NCBI GenBank assembly: GCA_946222285.1
Contig: CAMIIP010000002.1
Location: 248,001-312,000 of the forward strand
Reading direction: 5' to 3'
DNA length: 64,000 bases
DNA from: an uncultured Rothia sp.
GTDB lineage: Bacteria > Actinomycetota > Actinomycetes > Actinomycetales > Micrococcaceae
Shown: positions 27,930-36,724 of the stretch, piece after piece
Position numbering within the stretch: position 1 is the stretch's first letter
How the letters are laid out: each line of letters opens with the position of its first letter
The notes under the pieces: model-generated
Database searches by the model: none
What the model was told of the DNA's origin: nothing
What the model saw: only the letters and a program-made list of their open reading frames with translations
Position numbers and translations under genes: made by a program

Positions 27930-28430
27930 GTGGCTGATACTTATCTTTCGCACGAACAGCTTGTGGAATTTATCGCGACTTTACCAACTCGTCGGTTAGC
28001 CGCCGGTGCGCTGATTCGAGATCAACAAAACCGGTTACTGGCTGTTGAACCCAACTATCGTGATGGCTGGGCTTTACCCGGTGGGACCGTTGAATCTGGA
28101 GAGGCACCTCGGCAAGGTTGCCAGCGGGAAGTCCAAGAAGAAGTTGGTCTTGATCTTGAAATTGGTCGCGTTCTTCTGATCTTTCACGGCTTGAGCAGAG
28201 GCGTTTGGGGCGATTCTACCTACTATATCTATGATGGTGGGCGCATCTCTGACCAAGCAGAAATCAAGCTTCAAGAGGAAGAGTTACTCAGCTATCAGTG
28301 GATTGAGGAGAAAGATTTCTCCCATTATTTTGGCGATCATTTCGCTAGCCGACTCAGTAGTTGTTACCGAGCACTAGAAACGGGGGAGACCATCGAGCTC
28401 TCTTCGCATGATTCTCTTCAGCAAAAATAG
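27930..28430 (+). CDS. Nudix hydrolase
   Basis: A 166-residue protein with a complete Nudix box at residues 52-74 (G-x5-E-x7-REVQEEVGL), which binds the metal needed to hydrolyse nucleoside diphosphate-linked compounds. The segment RRLAAGALIRD before it forms the first strand of the fold. The substrate is unknown; family members clean up oxidised nucleotides or hydrolyse nucleotide sugars. The start is GTG with a weak ribosome binding site. It stands alone between the ffh terminator and the next gene. Confidence 0.88.
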   Translation: MADTYLSHEQLVEFIATLPTRRLAAGALIRDQQNRLLAVEPNYRDGWALPGGTVESGEAPRQGCQREVQEEVGLDLEIGRVLLIFHGLSRGVWGDSTYYIYDGGRISDQAEIKLQEEELLSYQWIEEKDFSHYFGDHFASRLSSCYRALETGETIELSSHDSLQQK

Positions 28431-28522
28431 TGGAGGCTGGCTATGCTTGCTGAATGAAACATGAAATCGTTTCTGCGATTATTTTTTTGATTAGAACCCA
28501 TGTACAAGGATTATTTTAGAGA

Positions 28523-30406
28523 ATGTCAGATTTTTCTTCTTCCGAAGGCTCTGAAGAAATGCCAACCGATGATCAGCTCATGACTTCCTGGGCTCGTATC
28601 TCCTTGGACTATGGAGACACGGGCATTGAAGTTGCGCAGGATGACGCTGATCGAGAAGAACCAACCGACCAGCTTCGGCGGGAAATAACAGACATGATTG
28701 GTGTTATTCGCCAGGCTGCTCAGCAAAATTCTGGTGAGATTCCTTCCTGGGAAAACCGTGAAAGAGACGCCGAGCTCACCGAAGAAATTTTTCAGAAGAT
28801 GCTTGCTGAATCTGAGGAAAATAAGAATATTCCTGAAGCGGAGAGAGATACTGAAGATTCTTCTGCGAGGGGTGAAGGATCAGATACTGGTGAAGATGGT
28901 GCGCAGGAATTTGAAGATGAAAATCTGGGTGAGAATTTATCTCATCAATTTCTGAACCCTGGCCTTGAGAAAGAGATCCTTGAAGCGAGCACGGAAGATG
29001 TTGTGCAGGCGCTTCTTTTGACCTGTATTGATCGTCCTGAGGTCATTGTCTATGAAGCCGGTGAAAATCATGTTGTTTTATACGTTCTCACTATAGAAGG
29101 CACAGATGATCTAACACTTACCGCTCATCTTAATGAGGAAGGAAAGATCCAGCCGGGTACTGAATTAGAAGAATTTGCAGCGGATTTGATGGAAGATTTG
29201 CCGGTTCGAGGCGGCTTATGCGCTACGCAAGATTCGTATTCTTACTCTGCACCGGTTACTGCTTTAGGCGAGGAGCTGGTTCTTGACGCGGACGCCGAGG
29301 TGGCTGCTCTGATCGAATTAGAACCTTCTGCAGTCCCCGCCCTGGTAGCAACTTCTCTTACGGTAGGACCGGTTGAACTTGCACCAGCAGATAAAGGTTG
29401 GTCTCTCATTTCCAGTGATCCCATTTCGATGGTTCATCTGTTACAAAATTTGGGCAAACCTGCCATTGTGGCAGAATCTACCGAATTTACGCAGCATCTG
29501 GCCTTCGTCGTCCCCGGTGGCAGGCAGTCAAACTCTGATACTTCCGGCGAAATCAGTGAGTGGATGAACCAGGTGGTGGGACAACCTATTCCCGAAGAAA
29601 TTGATACGGGTGCGGTGATTAATCTTGTGTGGGGTCCACCCAAAAAACAAACTCGATATCTTCCTCGGGAGTCTTTTGCCGTAGATACGCTATGGCTTCT
29701 TCCCGGTGTTATTCCCGAGCCGCTTAATTTTGTGCAGATCAATGATGAGATTGAAAATCTCACCTGGTTTTATGGCTTGGATGAGTCGGGCGTCAAACGA
29801 CTGCGCAATTATGTGGAGAACTCAGATTCTGAGTTGGGCATGGAGTCTGTCTTGCAACTTTTGGGTTTACCTTCTGAACTATCAAAGGTAGCCCAGGGCA
29901 GAGCTGATATGGAGTCTTTACCAGGATATCGTTCTTTTGCGCCGAAGCTGGTTTCAGCAGAAAATACTGACGCTTCGGCTTTCTTGGCTGAAGCTGGTGA
30001 ATCGATGACTCAAATTTCTCAGATTTTGCGTCAACGCCCGTGGATTTTTACGGCCGAAGGTGTGGCTCAATTGAGCGCTTCGGGTTTGCTTGCTTTTATG
30101 GCGGCTCGGCGTTTGTATCGCGGAGAACCAGCGCGCCTGCAAGCGATATTTGCTACGGTACTTGCTGGCTCAGGTATTTCTGAGATTGTCCTGGGGCGAA
30201 CCATCGCTCAGAGCGAGGAGGCTCAGCCTTCAGATACTTCTTCTTCGAACAGTTTCCCTTCGGTTGTGGAGGAGCTTGATGGCAAGCGGCAGAGTCTTGA
30301 AAAGGAACGGCGTCTGTCTCAGGTCAGTCGTAAATTAGAGCGACTCATGCAACAGACTAAACGGGGTTCTCAGAGCAGAATTCGAAAATTTTTTGGAGAA
30401 CGATAA
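28523..30406 (+). CDS. Protein of unknown function, 627 residues, acidic N-terminus
   Basis: I do not recognise this protein. Residues 1-150 are highly acidic and probably disordered. Residues about 155-480 look like mixed alpha/beta globular sequence with no catalytic motif I know. Around 530-580 two moderately hydrophobic stretches occur (GLLAFMAARRLY and LQAIFATVLAGSGISEIVLG) that could be membrane-associated helices. The C-terminal 60 residues are basic and likely coiled coil (KRQSLEKERRLSQVSRKLERL). There is no signal peptide, so a cytoplasmic location is likely. It is monocistronic, ending at a strong 13-bp hairpin. Codon use looks like that of its neighbours, so recent transfer is not indicated. 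Confidence 0.8.
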   Translation: MSDFSSSEGSEEMPTDDQLMTSWARISLDYGDTGIEVAQDDADREEPTDQLRREITDMIGVIRQAAQQNSGEIPSWENRERDAELTEEIFQKMLAESEENKNIPEAERDTEDSSARGEGSDTGEDGAQEFEDENLGENLSHQFLNPGLEKEILEASTEDVVQALLLTCIDRPEVIVYEAGENHVVLYVLTIEGTDDLTLTAHLNEEGKIQPGTELEEFAADLMEDLPVRGGLCATQDSYSYSAPVTALGEELVLDADAEVAALIELEPSAVPALVATSLTVGPVELAPADKGWSLISSDPISMVHLLQNLGKPAIVAESTEFTQHLAFVVPGGRQSNSDTSGEISEWMNQVVGQPIPEEIDTGAVINLVWGPPKKQTRYLPRESFAVDTLWLLPGVIPEPLNFVQINDEIENLTWFYGLDESGVKRLRNYVENSDSELGMESVLQLLGLPSELSKVAQGRADMESLPGYRSFAPKLVSAENTDASAFLAEAGESMTQISQILRQRPWIFTAEGVAQLSASGLLAFMAARRLYRGEPARLQAIFATVLAGSGISEIVLGRTIAQSEEAQPSDTSSSNSFPSVVEELDGKRQSLEKERRLSQVSRKLERLMQQTKRGSQSRIRKFFGER

Positions 30407-30454
30407 CTGAATAAAAGTTTTGGCGGCAACTATTCATTAGTATTGAAAAAGTAA

Positions 30455-30503
30455 GTGCTAGCGGTGAGGCGATTGTGTTGCTTCACCGCTAGCACCGTTT
30501 TTA
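30455..30503 (+). terminator. Strong terminator between the unknown gene and the FNT gene
   Basis: A perfect 13-bp inverted repeat (GTGCTAGCGGTGA at 30455-30467, TCACCGCTAGCAC at 30483-30495, 15-base loop) is followed by CGTTTTTACC. It ends only 18 bases before the next ATG, so it could also act as an attenuator in that gene's leader. Confidence 0.8.
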
Positions 30504-30520
30504 CCTCTAAGGAAGTGTGA

Positions 30521-31306
30521 ATGTCCCTCAACGAAACGATAGAAGGTTCAATTGGTAAGAAGATTGAACTTCTAAATAAGGATTTTGGAAGGTTTGCTTT
30601 TCGAGCAGCTCTGGCCGGTATTTATTTGACTTTGGCTACAGCATTTGCCGGAGTAGCGGGGCAGGCCGTTGAAGTTCATGCAAAGGGGCTAGGCCCCATC
30701 GTCTTTGCACTCCTGTTTGGTATCGGACTTTTCGCTATTATTGTGCTTAATTCTGAACTGGCTACTGGCAACATGATGTTTGGTTCTTATGCGGCAACTA
30801 CCGGGCAGATTAGTTGGGGGAAGGCTCTCTGGCTTATCCTTGCTACGACGTTTTTGAACCTGGTGGGCTGTGCTTTAGTGGCGCTGTTATTGAGTCAATC
30901 GGCAAAGTTCGCCACGATGGATAACACTCATTTCATTGCGACTTTGACAGAGGGTAAACTTCACAAATCAGCCTGGGGAGCCATGATTGAGGCTATTGGC
31001 GCCAACTTTGTGGTTAACATGGGCGTGATCGGGGCAATTTTTGCTAAGGATTTGGTGTCGAAATTTGTGACCATTGTGTCGTTTTTGGCAATTTTTGTGG
31101 GGCTTGGACTGGAACACGTTATCGCGAATTTCTCCTTGATGACCATCACCCTATTTTCTTCACATCCTTTACCCGAGTCTATGACGGTAGGAGCTGTTGC
31201 CCTGAACTGGCTGATGGTGTGGATCGGAAACTGCATTGGAGGCGGCATCATCATGGGTGCGGGATACGCCTGGCTTAATAAAACCAAATACGTTTATAAG
31301 GACTAG
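30521..31306 (+). CDS. Formate/nitrite transporter family channel
   Basis: FNT proteins are pentameric membrane channels for formate, nitrite, hydrosulfide or related small anions. This 261-residue protein has six hydrophobic segments. It carries the family's first half-helix motif NSELATGNMM and the second, LEHVIANFSLM, with the pore histidine at residue 199. The loop GQISWGKAL is also typical. Which anion it carries cannot be told; no formate lyase, nitrite reductase or sulfite reductase gene is nearby. A ribosome binding site AAGGA lies 7 bases before the ATG. Confidence 0.88.
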   Translation: MSLNETIEGSIGKKIELLNKDFGRFAFRAALAGIYLTLATAFAGVAGQAVEVHAKGLGPIVFALLFGIGLFAIIVLNSELATGNMMFGSYAATTGQISWGKALWLILATTFLNLVGCALVALLLSQSAKFATMDNTHFIATLTEGKLHKSAWGAMIEAIGANFVVNMGVIGAIFAKDLVSKFVTIVSFLAIFVGLGLEHVIANFSLMTITLFSSHPLPESMTVGAVALNWLMVWIGNCIGGGIIMGAGYAWLNKTKYVYKD

Positions 31307-31375
31307 CTCAAACAGAGCAGAGCTAGTTGTAAAACACACGCGAAATAACGTCGTGAGTCTGGATTAAACTCGTGT

Positions 31376-31522
31376 ATTCTGGCATACTTTTTCAGGTACT
31401 CGATGGGTGCGGTCCCTCTCACCCGCACGCCATGGTGTTCATAGAAAATATGAGGACGGCTGGCCCCACTAGCGCAGAATCATTTTTTCGCAGAATTCAT
31501 AGAAACAGGAGAGTCCACAAAA
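31376..31522 (+). promoter_or_regulatory. Untranslated leader of rpsP with a hairpin
   Basis: The 216 bases between the FNT gene and rpsP have no gene. A stem GTGCGG/CCGCAC (31407-31412 with 31423-31428) can form, and it overlaps a competing GGGTG/CACCC pairing. A GC-rich block GGCTGGCCCC and a T-run follow. It may be the structured leader of the ribosomal protein transcript; the promoter itself was not identified with confidence. Confidence 0.35.
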
Positions 31523-31954
31523 GTGGCTGTTAAAATTCGTCTAAAGCGTATGGGCAAAATCCGCGATCCTCGCTACCGTGTAGTAGTTATGGATTCACGC
31601 AAGAAGCGTGATGGTCGCGCGATTGAAGAAATCGGCATCTACCAGCCTACTGAGCAGCCTTCACTGGTTCAGATTGATTCAGAGCGTGCGCAGTACTGGC
31701 TGTCGGTAGGCGCTCAGCCTTCTGACCAGGTTCGCGCACTTCTTAAGCTGACCGGCGACTGGGCAAAGTTCAAAGGCGAAGCTTCAGAGTCAACTCTGAA
31801 GCCTGTCGATTCAAAGCCTAAGTTCGTTGTTCCTGAAAAGGGTTCAGTTATTCTTCCTGAGGCAATCACTCCCAAGGCAACTGAAGTTGCTGAGGAGAAG
31901 GTTGCAGAGGCAGATGTTAAAGATCTCGAAGCAGACGCAGAAGCAGCTGAATAA
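31523..31954 (+). CDS. rpsP: 30S ribosomal protein S16
   Basis: The 143-residue protein has the S16 core MAVKIRLKRMGKIRDPRYRV and RDGRAIEEIGIYQP. A Glu/Ala-rich C-terminal extension after residue ~90, common in actinobacteria, accounts for the extra length over the ~85-residue core. The start is GTG with CAGGAGAG upstream. It is 2 bases from khpA. Confidence 0.96.
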   Translation: MAVKIRLKRMGKIRDPRYRVVVMDSRKKRDGRAIEEIGIYQPTEQPSLVQIDSERAQYWLSVGAQPSDQVRALLKLTGDWAKFKGEASESTLKPVDSKPKFVVPEKGSVILPEAITPKATEVAEEKVAEADVKDLEADAEAAE

Positions 31955-31956
31955 TC

Positions 31957-32199
31957 ATGTTGGCTGATGCACTCGAGCACCTCGTTCGAGGAATTGTCAA
32001 TAGTCCTGAGGATGTTGAAGTTCGTTCCCGTAACGGACGTCGCGGCGATACCCTAGAGGTTCGGGTTAACCCCGAAGATCTCGGTCGAGTGATCGGTCGG
32101 CAGGGCAGAACCGCTAACAGCATTCGTACGGTGATTGACGCTATCAATGATGGTGAACACACTCGTGTTGACGTGGTTGATACTGACCGCAAACGCTAA
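31957..32199 (+). CDS. khpA: KH-domain RNA-binding protein KhpA
   Basis: This small protein of 80 residues is a single KH domain with the GxxG loop at residues 47-50 (GRVIGRQGRTA). KhpA works with KhpB/Jag as an RNA chaperone in other bacteria and always lies between rpsP and rimM. It starts 2 bases after the rpsP stop, so it is in the same transcript, which ends at the hairpin downstream. Confidence 0.93.
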   Translation: MLADALEHLVRGIVNSPEDVEVRSRNGRRGDTLEVRVNPEDLGRVIGRQGRTANSIRTVIDAINDGEHTRVDVVDTDRKR

Positions 32200-32229
32200 C
32201 AGATTTCGGCATACGCTGATTAACAGGTG

Positions 32230-32272
32230 AGTCCCACATCTTTTATATGAAGATGTGGGACTTCTTGCATTC
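32230..32272 (+). terminator. Terminator after rpsP-khpA
   Basis: Stem AGTCCCACATCTT (32230-32242) with AAGATGTGGGACT (32250-32262), a 7-base loop, then TCTTGCATTCT. It separates rpsP-khpA from rimM-trmD. Confidence 0.75.
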
Positions 32273-32367
32273 TCAGCCATATTTTCTATGCTGCCTGAGC
32301 AGATACACTAAACTCTAAAATAAAAGCCCTAGCAGTAAAATGATGTGAAAATCCTTGAGGAGATAAA

Positions 32368-32970
32368 GTGCAGGTACTGGTAGCCCGGATTGGTAAACCC
32401 CACGGAATCCGTGGTGAGGTGACTCTGCAAATTTTTACGGACACTCCGGATATTCGTTTTGCTGCAGGGGAGAAACTTCAGATTGAAGATTTTTCCCCCG
32501 CATCTTCTGCGGCGAGACTTGCACCTGCCGGTCACCTTACCGTTGTTGGCTCCCGATGGAATAAGAAGATTCTAGTGGTACGTTTTGAAGAAATATCCTC
32601 TCGAAATGATGCCGAAGTGTTCCGTGATACCCGCCTGACTTTTAATGCAGAAGAGGCAGATGATAGTGAAGGTATCTATGAGCACGATGTCCTTGATCTG
32701 CCGGTCTTTCTGCTCAGTGCCGTTCCCGAGGGCGAAATCCCTGCGGGCACTCCCGTGGGTAAGGTGACCGGTCTGCAAACTCTACCTACTCAGGACCTCC
32801 TACTGTTAGAGCTGGCTAACGGGCATGAAGCAATGATTCCGTTTGTTGAAGAAATTGTGCCAGAAATTGATCTTGATGAAGGTTTTATCGTGATTGATCC
32901 TCCTGCTGGCTTGCTGGAGTTGGGCGATGAATCTGCCCCCGAAAGCAATTCTTCTGAAAGAGATGCATAA
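32368..32970 (+). CDS. rimM: Ribosome maturation factor RimM
   Basis: RimM binds ribosomal protein S19 and assists assembly of the 30S head. The 200-residue protein starts MQVLVARIGKPHGIRGEVTL, the RimM signature, and has the C-terminal PRC-barrel region (TPVGKVTGLQTLPTQDLLLL ... MIPFVEEIVPEIDL). The start is GTG after GAGG. Its stop is followed directly by the trmD GTG. Confidence 0.94.
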   Translation: MQVLVARIGKPHGIRGEVTLQIFTDTPDIRFAAGEKLQIEDFSPASSAARLAPAGHLTVVGSRWNKKILVVRFEEISSRNDAEVFRDTRLTFNAEEADDSEGIYEHDVLDLPVFLLSAVPEGEIPAGTPVGKVTGLQTLPTQDLLLLELANGHEAMIPFVEEIVPEIDLDEGFIVIDPPAGLLELGDESAPESNSSERDA

Positions 32971-33822
32971 GTGCAGATTGACGTTGTAACGATCTTCCCA
33001 GAATATCTCGCGCCTCTAGAGCTGTCTTTGCTGGGGCAAGCCCGTCGCCAGGGGCTGGTTGATATCCGGGTGAAAAACCTACGTGATTATGCTTTTGATC
33101 GCCACAAAACCGTCGATGATACCCCCTACGGCGGCGGTGCCGGTATGGTGATGAAGGCTGAGCCCTGGGGATTAGCGCTGGATGACGTTCTGGCTACATC
33201 GCCGCTTTCAACACCAGATGAGGGAGGGGAGAGCAAGAAACCTCTGCTGGTTATTCCCTCTCCTGCCGGTGCGGTGTTTAACCAACAGATGGCCTATGAG
33301 TTAGCAGAGGAAGAGCACCTTACTTTTGCTCCTGCCCGCTACGAAGGCATCGACGAGCGGGTACTGGACTGGGCAGAAGAAACCTTCAGGGTCATACCCG
33401 TTTCACTGGGAGATTATGTTCTCTACGGCGGGGAAGTGGCGGTAATGGCGATGATTGAGGCGATTTGTCGCCTCATACCGGGGGCTATGGGCAATCCTGA
33501 ATCTCTGAAAGAAGAATCGCATACCGGCGGTTTACTTGAATATCCTGTCTATACCAAACCTGCTCTTTGGCGCGAGCGCCCGGTGCCCGCTGTCCTCCTC
33601 TCCGGCAATCATGGTGCAATTGCTCGTTGGCGCCGTGACCAACAAATCGAACGAACCTTCGCTCGCCGCTTCGACATGATTGAAGATTACCCCGAAGAGC
33701 TGTGGGAGAAGAAAGATCGGGCTCTGCTCAATTCTCTGCGAGCACAGAGGAACAGGCTTAAACGTGAGAGAGCACGGGAACAAGCGGTCAGCCTCACAGA
33801 AGAAGAAACACCGCTCTCGTAG
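32971..33822 (+). CDS. trmD: tRNA (guanine37-N1)-methyltransferase TrmD
   Basis: TrmD methylates N1 of G37 next to the anticodon and so prevents frameshifting. The 283-residue SPOUT enzyme has TIFPEYL at the start, DDTPYGGGAGMVMK, and the trefoil-knot SAM site GDYVLYGGEVAVMAM. The extension beyond residue 240 is basic and helical. It begins right after the rimM stop with a GTG, so it is tightly coupled. Confidence 0.95.
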   Translation: MQIDVVTIFPEYLAPLELSLLGQARRQGLVDIRVKNLRDYAFDRHKTVDDTPYGGGAGMVMKAEPWGLALDDVLATSPLSTPDEGGESKKPLLVIPSPAGAVFNQQMAYELAEEEHLTFAPARYEGIDERVLDWAEETFRVIPVSLGDYVLYGGEVAVMAMIEAICRLIPGAMGNPESLKEESHTGGLLEYPVYTKPALWRERPVPAVLLSGNHGAIARWRRDQQIERTFARRFDMIEDYPEELWEKKDRALLNSLRAQRNRLKRERAREQAVSLTEEETPLS

Positions 33823-34044
33823 TCAAAAAGCACCAAAAGTGCAATAATTAGACTTTGTGTTGATCGTGGGTACGCCCCTGCCGCAGGGGGATGAGCGACC
33901 TTAACACGGTGAACCGTAGCACAGTGCAATCACTATGCTACGTACAAACTTTCTTCGGAGCAGCAACAGTCTGGATTCAGACACTGTTTACGAAAGTAAA
34001 AAAGAGAGTATTAGACCTGCGGCTGGTACCTCAAGGAGAAATCA

Positions 34045-34398
34045 ATGCAGACTCTTGACTTCATTGACAACAAGTCCCTCCGTTCGGACATTCCTGACTT
34101 CGGCCCCGGCGATACCCTGAACGTTCACGTTAACATTGTTGAAGGCAACCGTTCACGTGTTCAGGTTTTCAAAGGCTTCGTTGTTGGCCGTCAGGGTGCT
34201 GGCGTTCGTGAAACCTTCACTGTTCGTAAGGTTTCCTTTGGCGTTGGCGTTGAGCGTACCTTCCCTGTACACTCTCCCGTGATCGACAAGATTGAACTGC
34301 TCACTCGCGGCGATGTACGCCGTGCAAAGCTTTACTACATGCGCGATCGTCACGGTAAGGCTGCTCGTATCCGCGAAAAGCGCGATAACGTTAAGTAA
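34045..34398 (+). CDS. rplS: 50S ribosomal protein L19
   Basis: A 117-residue protein with L19 features: GDTLNVHVNIVEGNRSRVQ, FKGFVVGRQGAGVRETFTVRK and RRAKLYYMRDRHGKAARIRE. L19 lies at the 30S-50S interface. AAGGAGA precedes the ATG. The leader of ~220 bases carries a short CCCCTGC/GCAGGGG hairpin near 33875-33890. It leads a set with lepB genes, rnhB and DUF2469. Confidence 0.96.
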   Translation: MQTLDFIDNKSLRSDIPDFGPGDTLNVHVNIVEGNRSRVQVFKGFVVGRQGAGVRETFTVRKVSFGVGVERTFPVHSPVIDKIELLTRGDVRRAKLYYMRDRHGKAARIREKRDNVK

Positions 34399-34411
34399 GT
34401 CTAGGACTTTT

Positions 34412-35062
34412 ATGGAACAGACCGTAAGGTCGGACTCCACTCACAGGCGTCTCTCTCGATTTCGGGGGTGGCGCCTGTTTGCTGTGGCCTTTGTTTTAGC
34501 TTTCGCTATCTTGTTGGTCATCAGAAGTTTCTTCTTTGAGATTTTCTATATTCCTTCAGAATCTATGGAGCCTACGCTACAGACCGGAGATCGTATTGCT
34601 GTTGAGCGGAAGATGGAGAATATCGAACGCGGCGACGTTGTGGTCTTTGACGGCACCGGCTCTTTTGACCCTTACCAGAGCACTTCACCGTGGGTGAGCC
34701 ATCCGTTGAGAACGACAGGGCAGTGGCTGGGGTTACGTGGGTCAGATACGATCTATGTTAAGCGCGTGATTGGGGTTGGAGGCGATACCGTATCTTGCTG
34801 TTCCTCAGGCGGTAAACTCACTGTCAATGGCGAAGAAATAGATGAGGAATATCTGCCTGATAATATGCTGGCCTCGGATGCAAAATTTACGGCTGAGATT
34901 CCTACCAACCGTATCTGGGTCATGGGCGATAACCGTGAAAATTCCTTAGACTCTCGATCATTGATAGGATCGCCCGGCGGCGGCATGATTAGGGAAGAGA
35001 AAGTTATCGGCAAGGCTCACTGGATTATTTATCCCTCTAGTCGGTGGCAAGAAATCCACTAA
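34412..35062 (+). CDS. lepB: Signal peptidase I (first copy)
   Basis: Signal peptidase I removes signal peptides on the outer face of the cytoplasmic membrane. The 216-residue protein has one N-terminal membrane helix (residues ~21-40), the catalytic serine in PSESMEPTL (Ser51) and the catalytic lysine in YVKRVIGVGGD (Lys117), then GDNRENSLDSR. The ATG at 34412 has AGGA before it; upstream in-frame starts overlap rplS and are not needed. A Cys pair (SCC) follows the lysine box, as in the next copy. Confidence 0.93.
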   Translation: MEQTVRSDSTHRRLSRFRGWRLFAVAFVLAFAILLVIRSFFFEIFYIPSESMEPTLQTGDRIAVERKMENIERGDVVVFDGTGSFDPYQSTSPWVSHPLRTTGQWLGLRGSDTIYVKRVIGVGGDTVSCCSSGGKLTVNGEEIDEEYLPDNMLASDAKFTAEIPTNRIWVMGDNRENSLDSRSLIGSPGGGMIREEKVIGKAHWIIYPSSRWQEIH

Positions 35063-35185
35063 ATGCCGGACAAACTCAGCAGTAATTCCAGGACACGAAC
35101 AGATAGTATGGTGGCAACGATTTATCTGCTCCTGCTACCAGTACACTGACATAAGTTCGCTTCAAACAAGAAAGAGGTTTTCTTC

Positions 35186-35947
35186 GTGGCTGATCTATCC
35201 AACGATGAAAATATAGACGGTGTTTACGCATCATCAGACCGGTCAGCTACTTTCAGGCACAGGGCTGTGCCTGAGGAAGAAAAAAAATCCGATAGTATCG
35301 GCGGGCAAATCAAAGAATTTTTGATGGTGCTTCTCTACGCTATATTGATTGCTCTCATCTTGAAAACCTTTGTGCTACGCGGGTTCTATATTCCCTCTGG
35401 ATCGATGGAAAACACCCTACAAATTAACGATCGCGTTTTTGTTAACGTTGCTGGCTCTATGTTTGGTGAAGCAGAGCGTGGCGATATTATTGTTTTCAAA
35501 GATGCGCACGGTTGGGTAAATCCGTCTGAACAGCAGGCTACTAATCCTATTCGTACGGTTCTTTCCTTTATTGGTGTTTTGCCCGACACTTCCAATAATT
35601 ATTTGGTTAAACGTGTGATTGGCGTGGGCGGTGATCACGTGGTGTGCTGTTCAGCAGATGGAAAAATAACGGTGAACGGTGAAGAAATTACCGAACCCTA
35701 CCTCTATCCGGGGGCAAACCCTTCCGATATTCCCTTTGACGTGATCGTTCCTGAAAACAGCTACTTTGTGATGGGCGATCACCGAAATAACTCGGCTGAC
35801 TCTCGTTACCACATTGAAGATGGCACAGAATTTATCAGTGATGGCGATGTGGAAGGCGAAGTTTTCGTGGTTGCATGGCCTTTGAGCAACTTTACCTTTT
35901 TAGGTGGAGCAGAAGATGTCTTTGCGAATGTACCCGATAGCAAATAA
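35186..35947 (+). CDS. lepB: Signal peptidase I (second copy)
   Basis: A 253-residue paralogue of the preceding gene: membrane helix about residues 44-64, catalytic Ser73 in PSGSMENTL, Lys142 in LVKRVIGVGGD, and GDHRNNSADSR. It differs by a longer charged cytoplasmic N-terminus. The start is GTG with AAGAAAGAGG upstream. The tandem arrangement just before rnhB suggests duplication with possible division of substrates; the sequence does not show which. Confidence 0.93.
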   Translation: MADLSNDENIDGVYASSDRSATFRHRAVPEEEKKSDSIGGQIKEFLMVLLYAILIALILKTFVLRGFYIPSGSMENTLQINDRVFVNVAGSMFGEAERGDIIVFKDAHGWVNPSEQQATNPIRTVLSFIGVLPDTSNNYLVKRVIGVGGDHVVCCSADGKITVNGEEITEPYLYPGANPSDIPFDVIVPENSYFVMGDHRNNSADSRYHIEDGTEFISDGDVEGEVFVVAWPLSNFTFLGGAEDVFANVPDSK

Positions 35948-35950
35948 TTC

Positions 35951-36724
35951 GTGAAAGATAGAGCTACTGCCACGCTGAACACCGAAAGAGAATTTTTCTC
36001 TTCCGGTGTTCAGCTTTTAGCGGGAATGGATGAGGTTGGGCGAGGCTCATTGGCTGGGCCTGTAAGCGTAGGTGTTGCTCTGGTCAAACCTAGTCATGAG
36101 CTGATGATCGATGGTCTCATCGATTCCAAGGAACTTACACCTAAAAAACGGCGAGCGATGGTTCCACTGATCGAAGAGTGGATACCCACAGCGGTAGGTC
36201 ATACTCAACCGGAAGAAATCGACGCTTTGGGAATGACACGATCATTACGACTGGCAGGCCAGCGTGCACTGGCACAGATCGTTAGCGAAGGACAGAAACC
36301 TGAGATGGTCTTGTTAGACGGTAAACATGACTGGCTGACAGGTTCTGAACCTCATCTTTTGTTGGAGCTAGATCCCGCCGAAGCTCTTTTGAACGAGCTA
36401 GTTACTGAAGCGTGGCAAGGTACCAACTTGCCGGCTTGGTCAGGGGCTGTAACCACTGTCGTCAAGGGCGACTACACATGCGCATCTATCGCCGCCGCAT
36501 CTGTGATTGCCAAAGTGGAGCGAGATCAGCTCATGGACGAACTGGCTCAACAGTACCCGCAGTATGGTTGGGAGAAAAATAAGGGCTATGGGGCAGCTCA
36601 TCATCGCGAAGCGCTACTCACGGAAGGTCCGAGCAACCAGCATCGGTTGAGCTGGAACCTCGGGATTAGAGTAGAACAAATCAAAGAATGCTATGTAGAA
36701 AGAAGAATGCACCATGAGCAGTGA
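35951..36724 (+). CDS. rnhB: Ribonuclease HII
   Basis: RNase HII removes ribonucleotides and RNA from RNA-DNA hybrids. The 257-residue protein has GMDEVGRGSLAGPV with Asp27-Glu28, LLDGKHDWL, and VVKGDYTCASIAAASVIAKVERD with the later acidic residue. The start is GTG, 3 bases after the second lepB stop. It overlaps the DUF2469 gene by 11 bases. Confidence 0.95.
   Translation: MKDRATATLNTEREFFSSGVQLLAGMDEVGRGSLAGPVSVGVALVKPSHELMIDGLIDSKELTPKKRRAMVPLIEEWIPTAVGHTQPEEIDALGMTRSLRLAGQRALAQIVSEGQKPEMVLLDGKHDWLTGSEPHLLLELDPAEALLNELVTEAWQGTNLPAWSGAVTTVVKGDYTCASIAAASVIAKVERDQLMDELAQQYPQYGWEKNKGYGAAHHREALLTEGPSNQHRLSWNLGIRVEQIKECYVERRMHHEQ

Noticed and set aside
30455..30495. Inverted repeat as an insertion-sequence end
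   Set aside because: It is a single hairpin followed by a T-run, with no transposase or target duplication.
34292..34411. Upstream extension of the first lepB into rplS
   Set aside because: It overlaps the whole 3' part of rplS in another frame, and a good ATG with ribosome binding site exists at 34412.
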